This document shows, piece after piece, positions 1-8,296 of a stretch of 64,000 nucleotides of DNA. The stretch covers positions 1 through 64,000 of the forward strand of contig NZ_NUUX01000027.1 of NCBI RefSeq assembly GCF_002564465.1. Reading direction: 5' to 3'. Every line of letters starts with the position of its first letter. Positions within the stretch are counted from its first letter, which is position 1. The DNA comes from Bacillus sp. AFS088145. Its GTDB lineage: Bacteria > Bacillota > Bacilli > Bacillales > Bacillaceae_G. The notes beneath the pieces were generated by a model that was not told where the DNA came from, did not search any database, and saw only the letters and a list, made by a program, of their open reading frames with translations. The position numbers and the translations under genes are program-made.

Positions 1-35
1 GTTTTTTAGTCTACATGCAAGGAATCAATAATTCT

Positions 36-170
36 TTATTTTTCCCGTTCTTTCATATATTTTTCTGCAAGTAATTGTTTAACTTGATTATAAGTTAAAC
101 CAGAATGTGCATTTTTTCTTTTCACTTCGTTAATGTCGGTTCCAGTTATCGTAAAACGTTTATCTTTCAA
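36..170 (-). CDS. gamma-type SASP-like small protein (44 aa)
   Basis: A 44-residue frame starts at TTG, with a GGAG about 10 bases upstream. Residues near 10-19 read TDINEVKRKN, followed by AHSG, which resembles the T-D-V-x-x-V-K-x-x-N-A-x-S repeat of gamma-type small acid-soluble spore proteins. The second half (LTYNQVKQLLAEKY) is a short amphipathic helix. Gamma SASPs are degraded at germination as an amino-acid store and do not bind DNA. The ATG a few bases upstream is out of frame and closes at once, so TTG is the only reasonable start. The assignment rests on one short motif and is moderate. Confidence 0.5.
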   Translation of the reverse strand: MKDKRFTITGTDINEVKRKNAHSGLTYNQVKQLLAEKYMKEREK

Positions 171-323
171 GTGGTTTCATCTCCAAAACAAAATATTTAA
201 TTTTATTATTTATTTGTAGGACAGAAAATATGCTTTAAAAAGATTATGTCATTAAATCGTTATTTTTATTAAACTAAAGAAATGATAAAATTATTGGTAA
301 TAGAAGGAATAGGGGATAAAACC

Positions 324-698
324 ATGCACGAGGTTGTATTGAAAATTTTATTTTTTATTTTTCGAATATTGTTTCAATTAATCATGCAAGTAGTTGTTGA
401 CTGGATCTTTGATTATTTGCCAAAAAAGTTTTTTGGTTATCCTTTTAATGAGAAAGATGATGAATTAATTCAAGGGAAAATTTACTTATTAAAAAAGGAA
501 CCTTGGTTTGAACCATACAAAATCTATGCATTGGAAATTTCTCAAAGAAAAAGTATTCGAAAATTAATCGTAAAATTAGAGATGCTAGAGATTCGATCAA
601 ATGAGGAAAAGAGAAATGAATTCTTATATGAATTAGATCGGCGATTATTTGACTTAAATCCGAATGGAATTAGAAATAGAAAAACGAGCCCGAATTAA
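324..698 (+). CDS. hypothetical protein with N-terminal hydrophobic segment (124 aa)
   Basis: I do not recognise this protein. The ATG at 324 was chosen because AGGGGAT lies six bases before it; the upstream in-frame ATG at 282 has no ribosome binding site. Residues 1-30 are hydrophobic (one membrane segment or amphipathic anchor). The rest is charged and ends in helices rich in Lys, Glu and Arg. The stop codon lies in the loop of a strong bidirectional terminator shared with the convergent LysM-3D gene. It appears to be a single-gene unit. Confidence 0.6.
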   Translation: MHEVVLKILFFIFRILFQLIMQVVVDWIFDYLPKKFFGYPFNEKDDELIQGKIYLLKKEPWFEPYKIYALEISQRKSIRKLIVKLEMLEIRSNEEKRNEFLYELDRRLFDLNPNGIRNRKTSPN

Positions 699-709
699 GG
701 GCTCGTTTT
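681..709. terminator. bidirectional intrinsic terminator
   Basis: An 11-bp perfect stem (AAAACGAGCCC / GGGCTCGTTTT) with a 7-base loop has T-runs on both sides. It separates the convergent hypothetical gene and the LysM-3D gene. Confidence 0.9.
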
Positions 710-710
710 C

Positions 711-1271
711 TTATTTTTTATAAACTTTTACAGTAACTGTTTTAACTCCCCATTTTTGGGCATTTTTCTGACTTGGGATAAATACATCAATTTTATTTCC
801 TTTTAGTGAACCGCCAGTATCTCCAGCAATTGCATAGCCGTAACCTTCTACATATACTTTAGAACCTAATGGAATTACTTTTGGATCCACAGAAATAACT
901 TTTGCTTTTGGATTCTTTTTTAAATCTATGCCAGTAGCTGTTTTACCACTACATCCTTTACAGCTACCAGTGTAAGCTGTAGCTTTCATTTTAATTACTT
1001 TATAAGGTGTAGCAGCTTTAGCTGTTGTTTTTTTAGTTGTTGTCGTTTTTTTCTTAGTTGCAGGTTTAATTTGCAATACTTGATTTACTTTAATTAGGTC
1101 TGATTTTAAATGGTTCCAAGATTTAATCTGAGAAACTGTTACCTTTTGTTTTTTTGCTATAGCAGATAAGGTATCTCCAGATTTAACTTTGTAAGTTGCT
1201 GCGTATGTATTTGTCGTAAATCCCATTGTTAGAATAACAGTAGTAACAAAACATGTCATTAATTTTTTCAT
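711..1271 (-). CDS. yocH: secreted LysM + 3D-domain cell-wall protein (YocH-like)
   Basis: A 186-residue secreted protein. It has a signal peptide at about 1-24 (MKKLMTCFV...TYA), one LysM domain at about 26-70 (YKVKSGDTLSAIAKKQKV) that binds peptidoglycan, a Lys/Thr-rich linker at 72-88 and a 3D domain at about 92-186. The 3D domain carries the conserved Asp residues (ISVDPKVIPLGSKVYVEGYG, then AGDTGG and DVF) that give the fold its name and its proposed muralytic active site. Family knowledge: YocH of B. subtilis is a WalKR-controlled muropeptidase with the same architecture but usually more than one LysM. A WalR-like box lies upstream (separate entry), which supports YocH identity. The gene is monocistronic. 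Confidence 0.85.
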   Translation of the reverse strand: MKKLMTCFVTTVILTMGFTTNTYAATYKVKSGDTLSAIAKKQKVTVSQIKSWNHLKSDLIKVNQVLQIKPATKKKTTTTKKTTAKAATPYKVIKMKATAYTGSCKGCSGKTATGIDLKKNPKAKVISVDPKVIPLGSKVYVEGYGYAIAGDTGGSLKGNKIDVFIPSQKNAQKWGVKTVTVKVYKK

Positions 1272-1299
1272 ATTTCCCGCTCCTGTCCATCTTCTATGT

Positions 1300-1369
1300 A
1301 TAATACTTTACCATGGGAATGTGACAGTAAGATTTCAGTAGTTTTATTTTATATTACAAATATATTACC
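1300..1369 (-). promoter_or_regulatory. WalR-like box and -10 upstream of the LysM-3D gene
   Basis: On the minus strand, 1369-1353 reads GGTAAT-ATATT-TGTAAT, one base from the WalR consensus TGTWAH-N5-TGTWAH. A -10 candidate TATTAT lies at 1305-1300 without a good -35, as expected for an activator-dependent promoter. Known: yocH is activated by WalR in B. subtilis. That the same happens here is inferred. Confidence 0.6.
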
Positions 1370-1899
1370 TTTTTTTATAATTTTCTATAAATTCTGTAAA
1401 ATAGTTACAGGCTAATTCGACATAGTTCCCATTTAAGAATGTTCATCGCTGATTTATGGGCCAAGGTGCTTGATTTTAAAGGGCTGAAGCGTTGAATTGA
1501 AAAGATAATAGGGAGAAAGTTAAATAGTAAAAACTTTTCAATAAAGTATTAAATAGTCTAGAAAAACAGACTTTTTTAGTACAATTGAAATGGTTTTTAT
1601 TAATTTAGAATTAAAAACTATGTAACAATTAGTGAGGTTTTGTAATATTTACATCATATTTAAGGTTTAATAGATCCTGAATTTTAGTTCAAAATCTACT
1701 AAAGTTTACTAAAAACTACCTTCAGAATGAATCATGCTAAACATTACTTACTATTATAAATAGACAAAATGTACGATTACACCAAAATTCAACAAGCTTG
1801 TGTAGGATTTAAAATTGGTAAAAAGTAGTGTGATTAGACTAAATATTTTGAATAATGTATAATAACAAATGTACTTATAAAACCAAAAGGTGGGGTCGT
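1370..1899. other. AT-rich intergenic region, no gene seen
   Basis: About 530 bases with stop codons in all frames and no recognisable RNA element or repeat. It presumably holds the promoter of the M3 peptidase gene. In-frame ATG codons exist from 1855, but the AAGGTGGGG ribosome site points to 1900. Confidence 0.5.
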
Positions 1900-3681
1900 A
1901 TGTCAACAAATACATATTCACTTACATGGGATTTAGATGTTTTCTTTAAAGGAGGCAGTGAATCTCCTGCATTCGCTTCATACATAAAAGAAATTATTAA
2001 TTTAGTAGAAAGAATTGAAAGACAGGTTTCTTTGTTTTCTGCTCCTAAAAGTAGTGATGAAGTTGAGGAATTAGCTGATATCATAAGTAATATTGAAGTA
2101 ATAGGTAAGAAATTATCGCAAGCTGGTGGATTTGTTAGCTGTTTACAAGCTCAAAATATGGCTGATCAAAAGGCTAATTTATTAAGAGGAACTTTAACAC
2201 AGCTTTATGCAACATTTTCTACTTCTTTAACAAAATTCCATAGTCAATTAACTAAAATTGAAGATTCTGTTTGGAAAGATATTTTAGAAACTGATGAGTT
2301 TAAGGAAATTTCTTTCGCATTAAATGAGCGTCGTCAAAATGCTAGTGAATTATTATCAGTTGAACAAGAGGCATTAATTACTGCCCTTTCAGTTGACGGA
2401 TATCATGGTTGGGGCCAAATGTACGATACTGTTGTTGGAAAAATGCAGATCGAACATGATGATAAACTTTTATCTGTTGGTCAAGCATCAAATCTATTTT
2501 CTTCTAAGGAACGCAATGTGCGTAAAGACATTTTTGAAAAATGGGAAGAAACATGGGGTGAAGAGTCAGATTATTTCGCAAAAATATTAAACCATCTTGC
2601 AGGTTTCCGTTTAAGTGTGTATGGACAACGTGGATGGAATAATGTATTAAAAGAACCATTATCAATTAATCGTATGAGTCAAGAAACACTTGATTCAATG
2701 TGGGGTGCGATAATCGACAATAAAGCTCCATTTGTTGAATATTTAGAAAGAAAAGCTAAATTACTAGGCGTAAAGAAATTAAGTTGGTATGATTTAGATG
2801 CACCTGTGGCTGATATTGATTCTACCGTTTCATATTCTGAAGGTGCAGAATTTATATTGGATCAATTTGGTAAGTTTGGTGATGAATTAACTAGTTTTAC
2901 AAAGATGGCGTTTGAAGACTCTTGGATTGAAGCAGAGGATCGTGCGGGCAAACGTCCAGGAGGTTTTTGTACAGGATTTCCTGAAAGTAGCCAATCTCGT
3001 ATTTTCATGACTTATTCAGGTACACCTTCGAATGTTTCGACATTAGCACATGAATTAGGTCATGCTTTCCATTCATTTGCGATGAAAGATGTTCATACAC
3101 TTAATAAATATTATGCGATGAATGTTGCTGAAACAGCTTCAACATTTGCAGAAATGATCGTAGCTGATGCAGCTGTTAAAAATGCGAGTTCCGATCAGGA
3201 GCGTTTAGCTCTTTTAGAAGATAAAATTCAACGGAGTGTAGCATTTTATATGAATATTCATGCTCGCTTCCTGTTTGAAACGCGTTTTTATGAAGAACGT
3301 AAAAATGGTGTCGTAAGTAAAAATAAAATAAATGAACTAATGGAAGAAGCTCAAAAAGAAGCGTATTGTGGAGCTTTAGAAGAGTATCATCCACATTTCT
3401 GGGCATCAAAACTACACTTTTATATTACAGGTGTGCCGTTTTATAACTTCCCATACACTTTTGGATACTTATTCTCATTAGGAATTTATGCAAAAGCATT
3501 AGAAGAAGGCAAGAGCTATGAACAGAAATATATTGCTCTTTTAAAGGATACTGCTTCTATGACAGTTGAAGAATTAGCTCAAAAACATTTAGGTGTTGAT
3601 TTAACAAAACGTGATTTCTGGGAGAAGGCAGTAAAACTATCTCTAAAAGACGTTGAAGAATTTTTATCGATCACTGAATGA
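1900..3681 (+). CDS. M3 family oligoendopeptidase (PepF-like)
   Basis: A 593-residue zinc metallopeptidase of family M3 that cleaves short peptides in the cytoplasm. The zinc motif HELGH is at 384-388 (LAHELGHAFH) and the third ligand is probably Glu411 in NVAETAS. The N-terminal helical half and lack of a signal peptide fit the pepF/M3 subgroup. ATG 1900 was selected for its AAGGTGGGG ribosome site; an upstream in-frame ATG adds 15 basic residues that look non-native. It is a paralogue of the PepF encoded at 9738-11549 but clearly a different subfamily, since the two sequences match mainly around the active site. A terminator follows 16 bases after the stop. Confidence 0.88.
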   Translation: MSTNTYSLTWDLDVFFKGGSESPAFASYIKEIINLVERIERQVSLFSAPKSSDEVEELADIISNIEVIGKKLSQAGGFVSCLQAQNMADQKANLLRGTLTQLYATFSTSLTKFHSQLTKIEDSVWKDILETDEFKEISFALNERRQNASELLSVEQEALITALSVDGYHGWGQMYDTVVGKMQIEHDDKLLSVGQASNLFSSKERNVRKDIFEKWEETWGEESDYFAKILNHLAGFRLSVYGQRGWNNVLKEPLSINRMSQETLDSMWGAIIDNKAPFVEYLERKAKLLGVKKLSWYDLDAPVADIDSTVSYSEGAEFILDQFGKFGDELTSFTKMAFEDSWIEAEDRAGKRPGGFCTGFPESSQSRIFMTYSGTPSNVSTLAHELGHAFHSFAMKDVHTLNKYYAMNVAETASTFAEMIVADAAVKNASSDQERLALLEDKIQRSVAFYMNIHARFLFETRFYEERKNGVVSKNKINELMEEAQKEAYCGALEEYHPHFWASKLHFYITGVPFYNFPYTFGYLFSLGIYAKALEEGKSYEQKYIALLKDTASMTVEELAQKHLGVDLTKRDFWEKAVKLSLKDVEEFLSITE

Positions 3682-3697
3682 TAACTTTTTATGAGGA

Positions 3698-3724
3698 GGA
3701 CTCGTTTAATTACGAGTTCTTTTC
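3698..3724 (+). terminator. intrinsic terminator
   Basis: A stem of GGACTCGT against ACGAGTTC with a 6-base loop is followed by TTTT. It ends the M3 peptidase unit. Confidence 0.75.
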
Positions 3725-3829
3725 CTGTTTTAAATGCCTTTATTAAAATTTTTGTATATTTATTAAAAAGAGATAAGAAAATACGGAGGGGTTTTTAATC
3801 ATTACCTCTTTAGTAGGGGAGTGACTAAA

Positions 3830-5569
3830 GTGAATAGTTTTAAATTTTTAAAACCATATAAAATATCTATTTTTGCAGCAATCGTCTTTTTACTTTTAGA
3901 GTTAGTAGTTGAATTATTTCAACCATATATTTTATCTAATATCATTAACAATGGAATAGTTCACAAAGACATGGCTTATGTTACAAAATGGGGAATCGTC
4001 ATGATCGTGTTATCGATCGTTGCTTTTATTGGAGGAGTATTAAATACTTTTTATGCAACTCATATTGCTCAAAGCTATTCATTTACGTTAAGGAAAACAT
4101 TATTTGAGAAAGTACAAACCTTTTCATTTACGACGTTTAGTTATTTACCAACTTCATCAATCATTACTAGATTGACAAATGACGTATCACAATTACAAAG
4201 TGCAGTTTTTATGAGCTTAAGAATTATTTTGAGAGCACCATTAATCGTAACTGGTAGTGTCGTAATGGCATTAATTTTGAATTGGAAGCTTTCATTTATA
4301 CTATTTTTAATTTTACCTTTCTTATTTATATTCCTAAATTGGATGGTTAAAAAAGGTAGAAGGCTATTTAAAAATGTTCAAGATAATGTGGATATTGTAA
4401 ATAGTGTGCTAAGAGAAAATTTAGTTGGAATGAAATTAATTAAAGCCTTTGTACGAAATGACCATGAAAATAATCGATTTCAACATATAAATCAAAATTT
4501 AAAACAAAAAACCTCTGTTGCATTACGAACAATGGAAATTACGATGCCAGTCATGCTTCTATTTATGAATGCTTCCATTTTGATTGTATTGTGGTTTGGA
4601 AATAGTAAAGTTCATTCACACGAAACGAATATTGGAGATATTGTTGCAATCGTAAACTATATTTCCCGTATTACTTCATCATTTACTGTCTTTTCATTTA
4701 TTATTAGTGCGTTTTCAAGAATGAGAGCTTCTTCTGAACGAATCGATGAAATATTAACGATTGAAGAAGACTTTGTAGAAAAGAATGAAGGGAACCAACT
4801 AGCAAATCGTTTAGAAGGAAAAATTCAATTCCATCAAGTTTCTTTTAGTTATCCAAATTCTGAAAAAGAAGTGCTAAAAAATATTTCATTTGTTGCATAC
4901 CCCGAACAAACAATTGCAATATTGGGTTCAACAGGTTCTGGAAAAACATCTTTATTCCAATTAATCCCTCGCTTATATGATGTTAATTCTGGAACAATTT
5001 TAATTGATGATCAAGATATACGTAAAATAAACAGTAAGCAACTAAGAGGACAAATTGGATATGTACCACAAGAAGCTCTACTATTTACAGGAACAATCAA
5101 AGAAAATTTACTAATGGGAAGAGAAAGTGCATCAGATGAAGAAGTTTATTTAGCTGCTAAACATGCGCAAATTCACGATTCAATTTTGACTTTCCCAAAT
5201 GGATATGAAAGTTTAATTGGTCAAAAAGGAGTTAACCTTTCAGGTGGGCAAAAACAAAGACTTTCGATTGCAAGAGCAATTCTTCGTAAACCTAGTATCT
5301 TATTACTTGATGATAGTACTAGTGCATTAGATTTAAAAACCGAAGCTAGCTTGATTGAAGCCTTAAAAAATTACGAGTGTACGACATTAATCATCACTCA
5401 AAAAATCAGCACAGCAAAAAATGCAGATAAAATACTAATTATTGATGAAGGTGAACTTGTAGAAGAGGGTACACACGAATCTCTATTAAAAAGTTCAAAA
5501 TTATATAAAGCAATCTACTATTCACAATATGGAAGGGAGGAAATTCATAATGTTAAAGGAGCTAACTAA
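3830..5569 (+). CDS. ABC multidrug exporter half-transporter, degenerate-site subunit
   Basis: A 579-residue TMD-NBD half exporter. Six membrane helices fill about 1-310. The nucleotide domain has Walker A GSTGSGKT at 366-373 and an intact signature LSGGQ at 470-474. Walker B ends in Asp-Asp (494-495) where the catalytic Glu is expected, and Gln524 replaces the H-loop His (TLIITQKIS). Loss of both catalytic residues is the hallmark of the inactive-site partner in heterodimeric exporters such as BmrC/BmrD, LmrC/LmrD and TM287/288. The partner gene starts 20 bases before this one ends. GTG 3830 was preferred over GTG 3821 because AGGGGAG ends 8 bases upstream of 3830. The substrate is unknown; YfiB/YfiC-type drug export is plausible. 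Confidence 0.87.
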   Translation: MNSFKFLKPYKISIFAAIVFLLLELVVELFQPYILSNIINNGIVHKDMAYVTKWGIVMIVLSIVAFIGGVLNTFYATHIAQSYSFTLRKTLFEKVQTFSFTTFSYLPTSSIITRLTNDVSQLQSAVFMSLRIILRAPLIVTGSVVMALILNWKLSFILFLILPFLFIFLNWMVKKGRRLFKNVQDNVDIVNSVLRENLVGMKLIKAFVRNDHENNRFQHINQNLKQKTSVALRTMEITMPVMLLFMNASILIVLWFGNSKVHSHETNIGDIVAIVNYISRITSSFTVFSFIISAFSRMRASSERIDEILTIEEDFVEKNEGNQLANRLEGKIQFHQVSFSYPNSEKEVLKNISFVAYPEQTIAILGSTGSGKTSLFQLIPRLYDVNSGTILIDDQDIRKINSKQLRGQIGYVPQEALLFTGTIKENLLMGRESASDEEVYLAAKHAQIHDSILTFPNGYESLIGQKGVNLSGGQKQRLSIARAILRKPSILLLDDSTSALDLKTEASLIEALKNYECTTLIITQKISTAKNADKILIIDEGELVEEGTHESLLKSSKLYKAIYYSQYGREEIHNVKGAN

Positions 5570-7385
5570 ACCTTTCCAATATAAACACTTACAATTATCA
5601 AAGGAAAAGAAGAAAAAGGAAGCTTCTCGAGCAGATAACGTTTCCTCAACATTAAAAAGAATATGGTCTTACCTAGCATTAATGAAAGGTAAATTAGTTG
5701 TCGTACTTTCTATGGTTTTAGTAAGCTCTGTACTCGGTTTATTAGGACCTGTATTAGTTGGCTATTCAATCGACCATTATATTCTAAAAGATAATTTAAG
5801 TGGTTTAAGTTGGTTAATCGTTGCTTTAGTGTTTATTTACTTAGGTTATTCAGCATCTTTGTTTTTACAAAATTTTTGGATGATTGATATTGCTCAAAAC
5901 ACTGTAACAAAAATGAGAACAGAACTATTTAATATGTTTCATAAATTACCAATGTCATTTTTTGAAAAAAGACAACACGGAGAGTTAATGAGCCGTGTAA
6001 CGAATGACTTGGAAAATGTTAGTTCGACTTTAAATACTTCAGTAATTCAAGTATTTTCAAGTGTTTTAACTTTAGTCGGTACTGTTTCAGTTATGCTTTG
6101 GTATAGTCCAATCTTAACTTTATTGACTTTATCAATTGTTCCAATTTTAATAATTGGTATAAAATGGATAACGCACCGTACTGGCCAACTTTATAAAATC
6201 CAACAACGTAACTTAGGTGAGTTAAATGGATTTATTGAAGAAACAGTTTCCGGTCAAAGAATCATTAAGACTTTCTCTCAAGAAGATAAAATGATTCGAG
6301 ATTTTTTAACTAAAAATGAAAAATTGAAAAACTCAGGATTTTGGGCATTTATCTTTGCCGGATTTATTCCTAAATTCATGAATGTATTAAATAATGTGAG
6401 CTTTGCAATCATTGCAGGTATTGGTGGCTATTTTGCCTATAAGGGTCATATCTCGATAGGAACAATCGTTGTTTTTACTGAGTATTCAAGACAATTTACT
6501 CGCCCCTTAAACGATTTATCAAATCAGTTTAATACATTACTTTCTGCGATCGCTGGTGCTGAAAGAGTATTCTCCATCATCGATGAGGATATTGAAGCGA
6601 TTGATGAATCCCATATTATTAACGATCAAAAAGTTATTCAAGGTGAAGTTGAATATAAAAATGTTAATTTTTCTTATGGGAAGGATTCAAATACATTAAC
6701 AGATGTTTCATTCAAAGTATCACAAGGTGAGACAATTGCCTTAATCGGACCAACTGGTGCAGGTAAAACTACAGTAGTAAATTTACTTTCACGCTTTTAT
6801 CAAATCAATAGTGGTGATATACTCATAGATGGTGTAAGTATTGGTGAATATTCTAGAAAAAACTTGAGACAGCAAATGGCATTTGTTTTACAAGATTCAT
6901 TTTTATTTAAAGGAACAATTCGAGAAAATATTCGATATGGTCGTTTAGATGCAACAGATGAAGAAGTAGAAGAGGCAGCAAAGCTTGCCAATGCACATAG
7001 TTTTATTATGAAATCTTCAAAAGGATATGATACAATTTTACAACAAGATGATCAGCAAATTAGTCAAGGTCAAAAGCAACTTCTCTCAATTGCTCGAGCT
7101 ATTCTAGCAAATCCTGCAATTTTAATTTTAGATGAAGCAACAAGTAGTATTGATACAATTACGGAAATTAAAATTCAAGAAGCTTTACAAAGACTAATGC
7201 AAGGCCGAACAAGCTTTGTTATAGCTCATCGACTTAATACAATTAAAAATGCTAATCAAATACTTGTTTTGAAAAATGGAATGTGTATAGAGAGAGGTTC
7301 ACATGAAGAATTAATTGATAAACAAGGTTTTTACTATGAATTAGTAAAACATCAAGGGATGAATGAAGATCAGCATATACAATAA
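5550..7385 (+). CDS. ABC multidrug exporter half-transporter, catalytic subunit
   Basis: A 611-residue TMD-NBD half exporter that pairs with the preceding gene. Membrane helices lie within about 40-330. Walker A is GPTGAGKT at 400-407. Walker B is ILILDE with catalytic Glu529, and the H-loop is His560 (VIAHRLN). The signature is altered to ISQGQ at 504-508 instead of LSGGQ. Its Walker A/B and the partner's LSGGQ would form the working ATP site; its altered signature and the partner's Asp495/Gln524 form the degenerate one. ATG 5550 follows GGAAGGGAGG closely and overlaps the upstream gene by 20 bases, implying translational coupling. The nitroreductase gene follows after 11 bases. Confidence 0.88.
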   Translation: MLKELTKPFQYKHLQLSKEKKKKEASRADNVSSTLKRIWSYLALMKGKLVVVLSMVLVSSVLGLLGPVLVGYSIDHYILKDNLSGLSWLIVALVFIYLGYSASLFLQNFWMIDIAQNTVTKMRTELFNMFHKLPMSFFEKRQHGELMSRVTNDLENVSSTLNTSVIQVFSSVLTLVGTVSVMLWYSPILTLLTLSIVPILIIGIKWITHRTGQLYKIQQRNLGELNGFIEETVSGQRIIKTFSQEDKMIRDFLTKNEKLKNSGFWAFIFAGFIPKFMNVLNNVSFAIIAGIGGYFAYKGHISIGTIVVFTEYSRQFTRPLNDLSNQFNTLLSAIAGAERVFSIIDEDIEAIDESHIINDQKVIQGEVEYKNVNFSYGKDSNTLTDVSFKVSQGETIALIGPTGAGKTTVVNLLSRFYQINSGDILIDGVSIGEYSRKNLRQQMAFVLQDSFLFKGTIRENIRYGRLDATDEEVEEAAKLANAHSFIMKSSKGYDTILQQDDQQISQGQKQLLSIARAILANPAILILDEATSSIDTITEIKIQEALQRLMQGRTSFVIAHRLNTIKNANQILVLKNGMCIERGSHEELIDKQGFYYELVKHQGMNEDQHIQ

Positions 7386-7396
7386 AGGGTGGAAGC

Positions 7397-8044
7397 ATGG
7401 ATTACAATTCGTTTAAAGAAATTATTCACGGAAGAAGAAGTATTCGAAAATTTACTGATCAAGCAGTATCAAATGAAATAATTGAAGAAATTATTGACTG
7501 CGCACGTTATGCTCCAAGTGATACAAACTCACAAACTTGGGAGTTTATCATTATTAAAAACACTGACAAAATTAAAAAAATTGAAGAGATGACTTGGGAT
7601 TCACTACATGAAGTTGCTGAAAAAGCAAAGGAAAAAGGATTAGAAAAAGAAGGGAAACTATTAGTTCGTTCTTTTGGTCCTTATGCAACAGCATTTAGAG
7701 AAGCACCTGTTTTAATTATTTGTTTAGCAACACCTTATGAATCAAAATTCAGAACTAAAATATTTGATCCAATTGGTTTTGTTGAAAATGAAGTTTGGAA
7801 AGAAGAAGGAATTAAGAGTAGCTGCTTAGCATCACAAAACTTAATGTTAGCTGCACATGCATTAGGCTTAGGAACATGTCCAATGACAGGTCCGGTACTA
7901 TTAGCTCAAGATAAACTCAGAACGTATTTAGATATCCAGGAAAACCGCGAAATTAACATGGTCATTTCACTTGGATATCCATCAGAACCAGCGAAAAAAC
8001 TTGCACGTAAAGAAGTTGCAGAAATTATTCGTTACGTTGATTGA
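7397..8044 (+). CDS. nitroreductase family protein (FMN-dependent)
   Basis: A 215-residue nitroreductase-fold flavoprotein. The N-terminal RRSIRKF (about 13-19) is the classic FMN-phosphate contact, followed by ARYAPSDTNSQTWEF (about 36-50) and the C-terminal ISLGYPSE. Such enzymes use NAD(P)H to reduce nitro compounds, quinones or other electrophiles; the natural substrate is unknown. It lies 11 bases after the ABC exporter pair with GGGTGG as ribosome site and ends in a strong terminator. The three genes are probably one operon, and a joint detoxification role is an inference from position. Confidence 0.85.
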   Translation: MDYNSFKEIIHGRRSIRKFTDQAVSNEIIEEIIDCARYAPSDTNSQTWEFIIIKNTDKIKKIEEMTWDSLHEVAEKAKEKGLEKEGKLLVRSFGPYATAFREAPVLIICLATPYESKFRTKIFDPIGFVENEVWKEEGIKSSCLASQNLMLAAHALGLGTCPMTGPVLLAQDKLRTYLDIQENREINMVISLGYPSEPAKKLARKEVAEIIRYVD

Positions 8045-8056
8045 AAAATTAAGTAG

Positions 8057-8086
8057 CCCACGAGGAAATTACTCGTGGGTTTTTTT
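8057..8086 (+). terminator. intrinsic terminator
   Basis: A perfect 8-bp stem CCCACGAG / CTCGTGGG with a 7-base loop and seven T residues. It closes the ABC exporter-nitroreductase operon. Confidence 0.92.
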
Positions 8087-8213
8087 GTGTTTTAATAGAA
8101 GAATCAATTAGATATTGACTCTTTTAACGGAGTTCTAAACTTTATCAATAACCCATCCGTTAAAGATGAAATTTTACATTAATTCAAAAAATTATACTAG
8201 TATAAAATAACGT

Positions 8214-8242
8214 TTGAATTTATATTAATATATTTGTATAAT
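8214..8242 (+). promoter_or_regulatory. sigma-A promoter of the permease gene
   Basis: TTGAAT at 8214-8219 and TATAAT at 8237-8242 are separated by exactly 17 bases. They lie about 55 bases upstream of the permease start. Confidence 0.75.
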
Positions 8243-8296
8243 TACTCAAGTGATTATTAAATAGAAGATTTTTTTATTGAAAGGTGCAGTATCATC

